The notes under the pieces were generated by a model, which made no database searches, was not told the origin of the DNA, and saw nothing but the letters and a program-made list of their open reading frames with translations. This document shows, in pieces, positions 46,822 to 55,507 of a stretch of DNA of 64,000 nt; position 1 is the stretch's first letter; every line of letters begins with the position of its first letter. This DNA is from Ignisphaera sp. (GTDB lineage: Archaea > Thermoproteota > Thermoprotei_A > Sulfolobales > Ignisphaeraceae), in the NCBI GenBank assembly GCA_038735125.1, contig JAVYNU010000001.1, positions 405,672 to 469,671 of the forward strand, read 5' to 3'. Position numbers and translations under genes: made by a program.

Positions 46822-49800
46822 ATGAGTAGAGCTTTGGCATTGGGTATTAAGTTGCTGAGGATAGAGTATAGGAATGGACTTAACGGAATGTGTAGATTCC
46901 CGAATGAGGTAGACAGGGTTGTAGCTGTATGTGGGAGAGATGATAGTACTTCTTCTCAATTTAATGATCTTAAAAATGTTATGGAGAAGGAGATCACATT
47001 CTTCAAGGAGTTTTTCAGGCAGTGTACGAAATGTGAAATGAGGTCATTTCAGGAGTACTGGAGCAAGAGGCTTCTATTTGGAGAGTCTTTTGCACTTGTA
47101 GCCCCTACGGGTGTTGGCAAATCAACCCTCTTAACGGTTTATGCTCTCTATAGGGCGTTGATATATAATAGCAAAGTGTATATAGTTGCCCCAACAAGGG
47201 AAATAGCTAAGCAATTATATAAAAAGATATTGGACTATATTAATAATCTTAGTGAGCAGGGATATAGCGTCAACAACATAAGGCTGGTGCTATACGATTC
47301 AACAGCCAAAAATGTTAATGCACTAAAAAACTCTATAATGAACGGCGACTTCGATATACTCATAACCTCTGCGGCATTTCTTTCTAGGCACCACGAACTT
47401 ATAATGGATAAGAAAATTGATGTTATTATAGCTGACGACTTGGACTCTATACTAAGAAATTCCAAAAGTGTTGACAAAATTCTTCGGCTTCTTGGGTTCG
47501 ATGATGAATTGATAGAGATTGGGCTGAGGTTAATCAAAACTAAGCAGAAGATGCTCATGGCAAAACTTTCTAGAAGCCAAGACGAGGTTGATAAGATTCG
47601 AAAGGATTTGGTAGAGATAGAGGCACAACTTAGAGATAGGCTGTCTAAGGTCACAACCCAACTCATAGTTGCATCAGCTACTGGAAGATCTAAAGGGATA
47701 AAGGCTATTTTGCTAAAGGAGCTACTGGGATTTGATGCAGGGGCTGTTTTCGAGTATTTGAGAAATGTTGACGACTTCTACGTTAGTCTAGACAAAATTG
47801 AAGAAGTTATAAACATTGTTAAGGTGTTTAGAAGTGGTATAATATTTGTATCAAGCCTATACAAGAATATTGTAGATAAGATAACAATGCTTCTGGAAAA
47901 AAATGGTATTGAATTTTCTATAGCGAAGAGCGGAAATAGAGCGGTAGACAAATTTAGAAGAGGTGAAGTTAATGTTTTAATAGGTTCATCGTCATACTAT
48001 GGAATACTTGTGAGGGGCCTTGACGAGCCTCAGAGAATTAGATTTGCCATATTTATTGGTGCTCCACATATTATGAGAAGATTGGACGAAGCATTAAATA
48101 ATGTGAGATTCATGTTTATTTTACTCAAAGCCTTGGATAAATATGGGCTAGACGTAGAGGAGGATATTAAAAAGGTTGTAGAAATAATCCAAGGATCTTC
48201 ACCTGCTCAACTAATTTTGTACTCAAAAATGCTGAGGGGGGTAGCAGAACCTCAGCAAGATGTTGTTGAAAGAGTAAATATTTTGAAGGAACTGAAGAAA
48301 AAACTTGTTTCACTAACTAAAGGTATTCTTGATAAACACAACTACATGGTAATAGAGAATTATGGGGTTATAGTCGCCGATGATAATAAACAAATTTATG
48401 TTGTTAAACCAGATCCGTTCACCTATATCCAGGCAAGTGGCAGAACCTCGAGAATAGTTGGGAAGACCAAGTGTTATGGGGTCTCAATCATTTTTGAGAA
48501 GTACTATGAGCTTGTCAAGATACTTGAAAAGAGGCTTAAGAGACTTACTATGTTTAATGGATTTAGGGAATACAACAGAGAAGCTATACATGAATCATAT
48601 AAAAAAGTTATTCAAAGTAGAAGTGGGGATAACTGGAATGCAGAAGGAATACAAGTTGAGAATATAAAGCCGGTCTTGATAGTCGTAGAATCCCCAACAA
48701 AAGCGAGAACAATAGCATCAATGTTTGGTAAGCCTGTTAAGAAGATTTACGGCGATGTTATTGTTTATGAGACTGTGATACCCCTAGAGGACAGGGTATA
48801 TGTGGCAATGATTATGGCAACACTAGGTCATTTAACAGATCTCGTCATTGACGAAGGGTTCCATGGTGTTAGGGAAATAGGATCCAAAGACTATGTGGTT
48901 GTATACGATTTCATAACAAAGTGTAGGAGCTGTGGATCTCAACATGTGGGGGTATTTGATTCATGTCCTTATTGTGGCTCTGTGGATGTATACGTATCAG
49001 CCTCTGTATATAATGTTTTAAGGAAGCTTGCATCAGAAGTTAGCTTAGTCTTCATAGCAACTGATCCTGATACAGAGGGCGAGAAAATAGCGTTTGACGT
49101 CTATAATCTCATCTATAGCTATAATAAGAACGTGTATAGAATAGAATTCAGAGAGGTTACAAAAAATGCTATTCTTGCAGCTCTTCGAAACCCAAGAGAA
49201 ATAGATTTGAATAAGGTTCTAGCCCAAATTACTAGGAGAATAGCTGATAGGTGGGTGGGATTTGAGCTAAGCACATATCTTCAGGCGACATTTAATAAAC
49301 CATGGCTTGGCGCTGGAAGGGTTCAGTCACCTGTGCTTCTATGGACAGTTAATAGATATAGCGAATATAAATCGAATCAAGGATATGCCATTAATGTAAC
49401 AGCTCTTGGCTACAGATTCAAAGTATTTCTAGGGTCGATAAGCAGATCTGATGCAGAGGAAATAGCCGAGAGAATTCGTAAAAATGGTGCTAAGGTTATT
49501 GATGTAAAATATGAAGAAAAGATGTTAAGCCCACCACCACCATTTACAACAGATACCCTTCTAGCTGAGGCAAATACATTATATGGTTTCTCAGCATCAA
49601 AGACTATGTCTCTTGCTCAAAACCTATTCGAATTAGGTCTGATAACATATCATAGAACAGATTCTACAAGGGTTTCAACATCAGGTATTGCAATAGCTAA
49701 AGAAGCCCTGGAGAAAATGAATTTAGGAAATCTGTGCATCCCCAGATCATGGGACAAAGATATAAAGGGTGAAGATGCGCATGAAGCCATAAGGCCTACA

Positions 49801-50496
49801 ACATCGCAAAGCTCAGATGAGGTTATGGAGGCTATTCTTCGTGGTGATATGGGCTTCATAACTAGGATTTCAAATGATCATCTAAAGCTGTATGATCTCA
49901 TATATAGAAGGTTTTTAGCAAGTCAAATGGCTTCTGCAAAGATTTTGTATGCTACAATTGTTCTTGATTTAGATGGACATAAATATACCCTATCCTTGCC
50001 TGTAGATGTAATTGATCATGGATTCACATACATCTATCCAATTAAAACGTATAAACAATTCAAGAATCTTACTCAAGATACCATAATAAAGGTTGACGAT
50101 GTTAAAGTTGTAAAAACATCTAGTGTATGGCTATACAAAGTCTCTGATCTAATAATGATGATGAAGAACCACGGGATTGGTAGACCAAGTACGTATGCCA
50201 AGGCAATCGATAACAATGTTAGGCATGGCTATATTGTTCTGAGCAAGAAGAAGAAAGTTGCCATACCAACGAAACTTGGCCTAGAGGTTGCTGAAGTACT
50301 TTCAAAGGAGTTTCTAGAGCTTGTTGATATTGGGTTTACCAGAACCTTAGAGAAACTTATTGATGATGTTGAAAGAAGGGCTATAGATATGTGCACCGCA
50401 GTATCTTTTATTAAATCCAAAGTTGATACAATATCACCTAAAATCAGTGAGGTGATAGCATCTCGGCAACATATGCTACCACTAGCTACTGTATAG
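46822..50496 (+). CDS. rgy: Reverse gyrase
   Basis: 1224 residues. The helicase-like half has Walker A APTGVGKST (residues 94-102), Walker B IIADDLD and ASATGRSKG. The topoisomerase IA half starts near ILIVVESPTKARTIASMFGKP, has the acidic site IATDPDTEGEKIAFDVY, a zinc finger CRSCGSQHVGVFDSCPYCG and the catalytic tyrosine Y943 in LITYHRTDSTRVS. It introduces positive supercoils and marks hyperthermophiles. The usual N-terminal zinc finger is degenerate: only C24 and C37 remain in that area. ATG 46822 is clear. Confidence 0.97.
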   Translation: MSRALALGIKLLRIEYRNGLNGMCRFPNEVDRVVAVCGRDDSTSSQFNDLKNVMEKEITFFKEFFRQCTKCEMRSFQEYWSKRLLFGESFALVAPTGVGKSTLLTVYALYRALIYNSKVYIVAPTREIAKQLYKKILDYINNLSEQGYSVNNIRLVLYDSTAKNVNALKNSIMNGDFDILITSAAFLSRHHELIMDKKIDVIIADDLDSILRNSKSVDKILRLLGFDDELIEIGLRLIKTKQKMLMAKLSRSQDEVDKIRKDLVEIEAQLRDRLSKVTTQLIVASATGRSKGIKAILLKELLGFDAGAVFEYLRNVDDFYVSLDKIEEVINIVKVFRSGIIFVSSLYKNIVDKITMLLEKNGIEFSIAKSGNRAVDKFRRGEVNVLIGSSSYYGILVRGLDEPQRIRFAIFIGAPHIMRRLDEALNNVRFMFILLKALDKYGLDVEEDIKKVVEIIQGSSPAQLILYSKMLRGVAEPQQDVVERVNILKELKKKLVSLTKGILDKHNYMVIENYGVIVADDNKQIYVVKPDPFTYIQASGRTSRIVGKTKCYGVSIIFEKYYELVKILEKRLKRLTMFNGFREYNREAIHESYKKVIQSRSGDNWNAEGIQVENIKPVLIVVESPTKARTIASMFGKPVKKIYGDVIVYETVIPLEDRVYVAMIMATLGHLTDLVIDEGFHGVREIGSKDYVVVYDFITKCRSCGSQHVGVFDSCPYCGSVDVYVSASVYNVLRKLASEVSLVFIATDPDTEGEKIAFDVYNLIYSYNKNVYRIEFREVTKNAILAALRNPREIDLNKVLAQITRRIADRWVGFELSTYLQATFNKPWLGAGRVQSPVLLWTVNRYSEYKSNQGYAINVTALGYRFKVFLGSISRSDAEEIAERIRKNGAKVIDVKYEEKMLSPPPPFTTDTLLAEANTLYGFSASKTMSLAQNLFELGLITYHRTDSTRVSTSGIAIAKEALEKMNLGNLCIPRSWDKDIKGEDAHEAIRPTTSQSSDEVMEAILRGDMGFITRISNDHLKLYDLIYRRFLASQMASAKILYATIVLDLDGHKYTLSLPVDVIDHGFTYIYPIKTYKQFKNLTQDTIIKVDDVKVVKTSSVWLYKVSDLIMMMKNHGIGRPSTYAKAIDNNVRHGYIVLSKKKKVAIPTKLGLEVAEVLSKEFLELVDIGFTRTLEKLIDDVERRAIDMCTAVSFIKSKVDTISPKISEVIASRQHMLPLATV

Positions 50497-50578
50497 TGTG
50501 CAGTCTCTTGAGATTCCATTAATCCTTATTAGTATGGCTTTGAATATCGCAAGGAATTTACTGATTTAGTTGCCAAGG

Positions 50579-50854
50579 CTATTTTCTTCCAATTGATATC
50601 TTTATATATGAAACCCTTCTTCCTCTTACTAGCATGCTTCCTATTTCAACATTTTTAAGCATTATTCTATCGCCAAGCCTCGTAATTAATGCATTGTATA
50701 ATGTAACGGCTCTGTATATATGTCTTCCCCTGCCAAGTATTTCGACAGCATCAGCTTCTCTGTTAAGGCTTACTATAGCTTCTAGCACATATTCTCTTAG
50801 TGGTCTATTTCCAAGTACAATAGTTTTTATGTTGCCGGTTGGTGAGGCACTCAT
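50579..50854 (-). CDS. Chromatin protein Alba (copy 2, divergent paralog)
   Basis: 91 residues. TIVLGNRPLREYVLEAIVSLNREADAVEILGRGRHIYRAVTLYNALITRLGDRIMLKNVEIG follows the Alba fold, but the GKKP site of copy 1 is GNRP here, so the acetylatable lysine is missing. This resembles the Alba2 type that forms heterodimers with Alba1. It converges on the reverse gyrase gene and is thus the far side of an alba-rgy-alba island. Confidence 0.9.
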   Translation of the reverse strand: MSASPTGNIKTIVLGNRPLREYVLEAIVSLNREADAVEILGRGRHIYRAVTLYNALITRLGDRIMLKNVEIGSMLVRGRRVSYIKISIGRK

Positions 50855-51011
50855 TCTGGGACCCTTCTAGATAATTGTAATAATGTAAATTGTGTATAGA
50901 AATATAAATTTATGATTTTATTGTATACGCCTATATAGACTTTAAAAGTGGGTCTCTCGGCAGATTACAAGATGTGAGAGGTGTATAGCTATAGAGGATA
51001 GAAATTTTCTT

Positions 51012-51572
51012 GTGTTAACCTGGAACGATATAGTAGTGCTTAGCTTGGAGCTTGCAGAGAAAATTCTCTTATCGGGCTTTAGACCAGGTGTGATAATAGC
51101 TATCCTTAGAGGGGGCTACATAGTGGCAAAGCTTGTTAGCGACTATCTTGGTGTAGAGGATATAGCTACTATAGAGATAAAATTCTATAGAGGTGTTGGA
51201 GAAAGAGCAGAGAGACCAATTGTCTCAACACCACTTATACGTAGCATAAAAGATGAGAGGGTACTTATAGTAGATGATGTTGCAGATAGTGGAAGAACAC
51301 TCCAAGTAGCCATAGATATTGCAAGAATATATGGTGCAAAAGAAGTCAAGACGGCTACCTTATATCTAAAGCCATGGTCTATAACAGCCCCAGACTACTA
51401 TGTTGCAGAAACAAAAAGCTGGATAGTCTTTCCATGGGAGGTAAGTGAAGTTCTAAGAGAACTGTCAAAGAAATTCGGAGGCTTTGAAAATGCGATAAAC
51501 ATACTTAACCTAGAGAAGTACTATACAAAAGAAGTAATAGAAAAAATAGTGAGAATAGCAAGAAGTCTATAA
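51012..51572 (+). CDS. Purine/hypoxanthine-type phosphoribosyltransferase
   Basis: 186 residues. The PRPP-binding motif is RVLIVDDVADSGRTLQVAI, and the N-terminal ILRGGYIVAKLVSDYL loop is typical of type I transferases. The C-terminal WIVFPWEVSEVLREL is found in archaeal hypoxanthine or xanthine-guanine phosphoribosyltransferases. Which base is used cannot be told from sequence. GTG 51012 (MLTWNDIVVLSLELAEKIL) is the best start although the GAGGTG near 50979 lies too far upstream. Confidence 0.85.
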   Translation: MLTWNDIVVLSLELAEKILLSGFRPGVIIAILRGGYIVAKLVSDYLGVEDIATIEIKFYRGVGERAERPIVSTPLIRSIKDERVLIVDDVADSGRTLQVAIDIARIYGAKEVKTATLYLKPWSITAPDYYVAETKSWIVFPWEVSEVLRELSKKFGGFENAINILNLEKYYTKEVIEKIVRIARSL

Positions 51573-51617
51573 CAAACATAAAGCTTAAAGACCCTACACA
51601 CAACAACAAAGATTAGT

Positions 51618-51695
51618 GCCGCGGTAGTATAGCCCGGACAAGTATGCGGGCCTTTCGAGCCCGTGACCCGGGTTCAAATCCCGGCCGCGGCACCA
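51618..51695 (+). tRNA. tRNA-Glu (anticodon UUC)
   Basis: Acceptor GCCGCGG/CCGCGGC, anticodon stem CGGGC/GCCCG with loop CTTTCGA (anticodon TTC), T arm CCGGG-TTCAAAT-CCCGG, discriminator A and encoded CCA (51693-51695). TATA-like aagcttaaag lies about 30 bases upstream. No intron. Confidence 0.97.
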
Positions 51696-51765
51696 AAAAA
51701 CCAAAACAATTATTATAACAATCATATATCCCAATAGATGATGTTGCTAATCGGGCTGGGATGCA

Positions 51766-51785
51766 GGGGAAACAGAGATGAGGGG
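51766..51785 (+). other. Origin-recognition-box-like motif
   Basis: The 20 bases ggggaaacagagatgagggg resemble the GGAAAC...GGGG core of crenarchaeal origin boxes. A related ggggaaac core occurs in opposite orientation inside 51886-51897. Resemblance only; spacing between core and G-run is longer than the published consensus as I recall it. Confidence 0.25.
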
Positions 51786-51877
51786 ATTACAACAACCAAC
51801 ATAAACCTATATCAGACCTAAATCCCTTAGTAGCTACCTCAGAAATTAATTCCTTGTCCAATAAAGCTTACTGAATA

Positions 51878-51903
51878 TGTGGGTAAACGTTTCCCCTCCC
51901 ACA
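51878..51903 (+). other. Hairpin tgtggg...cccaca with origin-box-like core in the loop
   Basis: Six perfect base pairs (51878-51883 with 51898-51903) enclose a 14-base loop with gtttcccct, the reverse complement of the ggggaaac core of the motif 100 bases upstream. Confidence 0.4.
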
Positions 51904-51938
51904 GTACTTCTAGTTACTTTTCAATAGTTTTAATTCTG

Positions 51939-52030
51939 TGAGAGTGCTGGCCCTTGGTGTGGGTTAAAGCTGGTGAACCCACACCTCATGGGGCTTTGTC
52001 GAGCCCAACGCCACGGACCCCATCTGCGGA
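51939..52030 (+). ncRNA. Candidate structured RNA or regulatory hairpin block
   Basis: A GC-rich island in AT-rich DNA. A perfect 10-bp stem ggtgtgggtt/aacccacacc (51956-51965 with 51976-51985) has a 10-base loop. A second stem gggct/agccc (51991-51995 with 52002-52006) competes with an alternative atgggg/ccccat (51988-51993 with 52018-52023). GC enrichment outside genes is a mark of structured RNA in hyperthermophiles. I could not match it to SRP RNA, RNase P RNA, tRNA or a C/D guide. Confidence 0.4.
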
Positions 52031-52071
52031 TTGAACCTCATCGCATTGCATCTCATCGCTAGCAGAAAAAT

Positions 52072-52109
52072 AAAAGTATTTAAATCTATCGTTAAATCTG
52101 CAACAGCCT
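52072..52109 (+). repeat. 38-bp dispersed repeat, copy B
   Basis: Identical over 38 bases to the minus strand of 6566-6603. It contains gtatttaaat, a TATA-like box, about 20 bases before its end. Beyond the repeat both copies continue with a weaker match (tgaga followed two bases later by tc). Confidence 0.85.
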
Positions 52110-52761
52110 CATGAGAATTCAGACACGGCAGCCTCTAGTTGGTTATCCTTCTATTGTATAGACTAAAAAGAATTATAAGATCTATTTTGTGAGGTGGTAG
52201 GTATTCTCTATGTTTTCAGTACATCATCTTTGCCAGTATATTATATAAAAACTATGTGAAAACAAGCTCAGCATTAATCACTTTATTGTTTTGAGTCAGG
52301 AAAATGGTTGTACATAACTGTTGGTGGTTAGCATCTCAGATTAACATTATTTACACTAGGTATGTAGTGGAAAATAGTTGAATATGTAAGAAATTCTCTA
52401 AACAAAATAAAACCTAAGTAATAATCACATAATACTCTCTATATTCAACAATTAATAGGTTGGGTGTAGATATATGTTGAAGAGTATGAGGTTAAGGCAA
52501 TTGCCGATGCTGTACCTAGATGTGCAATGCCTTGGTTGGTGATACAATGCTAATGGTTATTTATACTTGCACAATCTTGAAGACATGGGATTTATTTATA
52601 TATTTAAAGCATTGAGTAAATGTATGATATAGATTGTTTATACAGACAAGCAATTTTGTATAATTTTTCCAAAACTTTATCTATTTTTGTATAGAGTATA
52701 CACGAAAAGCCTTTATTCTGTGCTTATTTCACTCAGCTTAGGACATTTATCGGGAAATAAT

Positions 52762-53202
52762 ATGGATAATGCTAAACTAGTGAGATATTCGCCATGGGTT
52801 GCACATTTCAATACTGGCGCATGCAATGGTTGTGACATAGAGGTTCTTGCATCTATAACCCCTCTTTATGATCCTGAGAGATTTGGGTTAAAGCTTGCAC
52901 CTAGTATTAGGCATGGGGATATTCTAATTGTTACAGGTGCTGTTACTAAGAAATCTGGTGAAAGACTCAAACGGCTATATGAGCAAATGCCCTGTCCAAA
53001 ATTTGTGATTGCTGTTGGGGCATGCGCCATCGATGGTGGTGTTTTTGCAAATTCTTATAGTGTTATTGGAGGTGCTGATAAGGTTGTTCCCGTGAATATG
53101 TATATTCCTGGGTGTCCCCCAAGACCTGAGGCAATTCTTGATGGCATTGTCAAGCTTCTTAAGATTATTGAGAAGGGTGAGTCTAGTGAAGAATGCAAAT
53201 GA
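52762..53202 (+). CDS. mbhJ: Membrane-bound [NiFe] hydrogenase small subunit (MbhJ-like)
   Basis: 146 residues. Four cysteines for the proximal [4Fe-4S] cluster are seen: C21 and C24 (GACNGCDIEV), C88 (VGACAIDGG) and C118 (PGCPPRPE). Same family as NuoB of complex I. The frame extends to 52687 but ATG 52762 gives the usual short archaeal N-terminus without a signal peptide, so the protein faces the cytoplasm. First gene of the 13-gene operon; it passes electrons from ferredoxin to the large subunit. Confidence 0.92.
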   Translation: MDNAKLVRYSPWVAHFNTGACNGCDIEVLASITPLYDPERFGLKLAPSIRHGDILIVTGAVTKKSGERLKRLYEQMPCPKFVIAVGACAIDGGVFANSYSVIGGADKVVPVNMYIPGCPPRPEAILDGIVKLLKIIEKGESSEECK

Positions 53203-53662
53203 TGTTATAAAGATTGTTGAGAGACATGCCGTTGAGAAAGGCTCCATCAAACCTGATAGAATGATTTTTGTTGTAAAGCCTGAAAGCGTGAGAAAGCTGT
53301 TTGAGGAACTTGTTGAGAGGGTCGGCTATGAATGGTTCTACTTATCAACTGTTGTTGGGGCTGATATGAAAGAAGAGAATAGGTTTAGACTAGACTACTA
53401 TGTTGTTGTGCTGCCAGAGGAGAGAACGATTGTTATAAGAACGTATATACCAAGAGATCAACCAGTTATCGATAGTATAGTAGATATTGTTCCAGCAGCT
53501 TTCTCAGCTGAGAATGAAACATATGATCTGCTTGGAATTGTGTTCAAGGGTAATCCAGCTCTTAGAAGAGGATTTTTTGTATCTAGCGATGTTGTGGATA
53601 AGGGGGTGTATCCACTTAGAAAAGATGCTATAGGTGTATGGAAATGGCAGTTACAAAAATAG
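53186..53662 (+). CDS. mbhK: Hydrogenase subunit K, NuoC-like (MbhK-like)
   Basis: 158 residues. FRLDYYVVVLPEERTIVIRTYIPRDQPVIDSIVDIVPAAFSAENETYDLLGIVFKGNPALRRGFFVSSD matches the NuoC/30-kDa family. GTG 53186 is 5 bases after gggtga and overlaps mbhJ by 17 bases; GTG 53177 is inside that site. It bridges small and large subunits. Confidence 0.88.
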   Translation: MKNANDVIKIVERHAVEKGSIKPDRMIFVVKPESVRKLFEELVERVGYEWFYLSTVVGADMKEENRFRLDYYVVVLPEERTIVIRTYIPRDQPVIDSIVDIVPAAFSAENETYDLLGIVFKGNPALRRGFFVSSDVVDKGVYPLRKDAIGVWKWQLQK

Positions 53663-54840
53663 TAGAGGTTTCAATATCAGCAGAGATTCCTATAGGCCCT
53701 CAGCACCCAGCACTGCACGAGCCACTATTGCTAAGGGTTTATGCTGATGGCGAAGAGGTTGTCAGGGTAGAGATAAACACTGGATATAACCACAGAGGTA
53801 TTGAGAAGCTCTGTGAGAAGAACACGTTCTACAAAGATATATTTATTGTTGGTAGAGTGTGTGGAATATGCAATGCAGTTCATGCTAACTGTTATGTTAG
53901 AGCAGTTGAACAGATACTTGGAGTAGAACCGAATAACAGAGCCAAATATCTTCGTGTTCTTGCCATGGAGCTAGAGAGAATACATAGCCACATGCTGGTA
54001 AATGCTGTAATGGCTGAAAACATAGGCTTTGAAAATCTGTTCATGCAGATAATGCTAGATAGGGAAATGGTTATGAAGGCAAAGGAAATACTGACTGGTG
54101 CTAGGGTCATGGCCGATTTTATGATGGTTGGCGGGGTTCGCCGCGATATAGACGATGTGAAGAGGGCTAGACTAAAGGACCTTTTACTCAAGTTGAGACC
54201 AAAGGTAGAGTACTACAAAAAGGTTTTTGAGGAAGACGAAACAATTTTCAAAAGACTTGCAGGAGTTGGGGTAGTCAAACGTAGAGATGTACTTGCACAT
54301 GGTCTTCTAGGACCTGTTGCCAGGGCCTCGGGGGTTAGAATAGATAGCAGGGTTAGCGATAAGTACGACGCCTATGGTGAAATACCGTTTAAGGTTATCA
54401 CAAGAGATGAGGGGGATACATGGGCTAGGATGATGGTTCGATGGGATGAAACACTCGAATCAATTGAAATGAGCATCTATATACTAGATAAACTACCTTC
54501 CGATGGCAGTCCAGTGCCAGATGAGAGAAAGCTACCACGAAGATTCCCTCCAGGGGAGGCTTTCACAAGGGTGGAAGCTCCAAGAGGCGAGCTAACATAC
54601 TATGTTATGAGCGATGGGAAGAGCCTTAACCCATATAGGGTTAAGATTAGGACACCAAGTTTCAATAACATCATAAACTCTACATTCATGTATCTAAAGC
54701 ACACCATAGCAGATGTCCCAGTAATACTCACTTCGCTAGACCCCTGCATATCGTGCATGGAGAGGGCAACAGTAATTGATTTGGAAAAGGGGGTGAAATA
54801 CACAGTTCCATTCAAAGTAATTGCAGGTAAAAAGCCATGA
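53644..54840 (+). CDS. mbhL: Membrane-bound [NiFe] hydrogenase large subunit (MbhL-like)
   Basis: 398 residues. Both Ni-Fe ligand pairs are intact: C73/C76 in GRVCGICNAVHANCY and C368/C371 in LDPCISCMERATV. The protein continues 24 residues past CISCMER, the pattern of hydrogenase precursors trimmed by a maturation endopeptidase (as in HycE), which argues for a true hydrogenase rather than a NuoD-like or sulfane-reductase subunit. ATG 53644 lies 7 bases after ggtg; ATG 53638 is alternative. It overlaps mbhK by 19 bases. Confidence 0.93.
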   Translation: MAVTKIVEVSISAEIPIGPQHPALHEPLLLRVYADGEEVVRVEINTGYNHRGIEKLCEKNTFYKDIFIVGRVCGICNAVHANCYVRAVEQILGVEPNNRAKYLRVLAMELERIHSHMLVNAVMAENIGFENLFMQIMLDREMVMKAKEILTGARVMADFMMVGGVRRDIDDVKRARLKDLLLKLRPKVEYYKKVFEEDETIFKRLAGVGVVKRRDVLAHGLLGPVARASGVRIDSRVSDKYDAYGEIPFKVITRDEGDTWARMMVRWDETLESIEMSIYILDKLPSDGSPVPDERKLPRRFPPGEAFTRVEAPRGELTYYVMSDGKSLNPYRVKIRTPSFNNIINSTFMYLKHTIADVPVILTSLDPCISCMERATVIDLEKGVKYTVPFKVIAGKKP

Positions 54841-55232
54841 GAAGACCAAGATTATTGGAACTAGCTCTGAAGAACCTATTCAGAAAACCTGCAACCATAG
54901 AATACCCACGTAAGAGAACACCTGTTGAATCTGACTATAGGGGGCTGCAATACGCGGATCTAACAAAGTGTACAGGGTGCTCTATATGTGCATTGGAGTG
55001 TCCTGCAAATGCAATTGCTATGACTCCTATACCACAAGGCTATGAAGCACCAAAAACAAATCCACGCAAGCTTTATCCACTCATAAACTATGGGAAATGC
55101 GTTTTTTGCTATAGATGTGTAACAGCATGCCCATTTAACGCTTATATTACTACGCCTATGTATGATCTTGCAAACGCTGAGAAAACTATTAATTCGAGCT
55201 CTCTTTCGCTAAGCACACTTAGGAAGGGTTAG
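54837..55232 (+). CDS. mbhN: Ferredoxin-like hydrogenase subunit, 2 x [4Fe-4S] (MbhN-like)
   Basis: 131 residues. CTGCSICALECP and CVFCYRCVTACP carry eight cysteines for two clusters, as in NuoI. The N-terminus is basic and amphipathic (RRPRLLELALKNLFRKP), typical for peripheral attachment to the membrane arm. ATGA overlap with mbhL. It is the probable entry point of electrons from reduced ferredoxin. Confidence 0.92.
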   Translation: MRRPRLLELALKNLFRKPATIEYPRKRTPVESDYRGLQYADLTKCTGCSICALECPANAIAMTPIPQGYEAPKTNPRKLYPLINYGKCVFCYRCVTACPFNAYITTPMYDLANAEKTINSSSLSLSTLRKG

Positions 55233-55237
55233 TTCAG

Positions 55238-55507
55238 ATGATAGCAGAAATAATATTGGCAGTAATAATCATCTACATTGTATCCATAATTTTGCTAGCC
55301 ATTAGAGCCATTAAGGGTCCTACCATTGGAGACCAGGTACTTGCCATAGACGTAATCACATATATTACCGTAATTCTCTTTGTGCTAATATCGATATATA
55401 TGAAGGCAGCTCTTCTGATAGTAATTGCTATACCCCTTGCTCTGTGGATCTACGCTCTCGATATTTATATTGCAAAATATTTGGAGAAGGGTGATCTGGG
55501 TGCTTAG
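55238..55507 (+). CDS. mbhB: Mrp antiporter subunit F-like (MbhB-like)
   Basis: 89 residues, three helices. AIKGPTIGDQVLAIDVITYITVILFVLISIYMKAALLIVIAIPLALWIYALDIYIAKYLEKGD is the MnhF/MrpF pattern. It begins the antiporter part of the complex and overlaps mbhC. Confidence 0.88.
   Translation: MIAEIILAVIIIYIVSIILLAIRAIKGPTIGDQVLAIDVITYITVILFVLISIYMKAALLIVIAIPLALWIYALDIYIAKYLEKGDLGA

Larger units (their letters stand above)
51696..52761. other. 1.07 kb region without a convincing gene
   Basis: Longest non-coding stretch in the window, between tRNA-Glu and the hydrogenase operon. It contains a G-rich origin-box-like motif (51766-51785), a hairpin (51878-51903), a GC-rich structured block (51939-52030), the 38-bp repeat copy B (52072-52109), then AT-rich DNA. 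Two tiny frames with ribosome-binding-like sequences exist (52210, MFSVHHLCQYII; 52474, 22 codons), and a closed fragment near 52470-52550 reads VEEYEVKAIADAVPRCAMPW; these may be gene remnants. The operon promoter is probably among the TATA-like tracts at about 52590 or 52690. Confidence 0.6.

Noticed and set aside
7901..50496. Inteins in RNA polymerase, aIF5B or reverse gyrase
   Set aside because: These are common intein hosts in hyperthermophiles, but all conserved motifs are contiguous and lengths are normal.
51740..51830. Possible box C/D guide RNA after tRNA-Glu
   Set aside because: atgatgt and agatgag are both imperfect boxes and no CTGA partner lies at the right distance.
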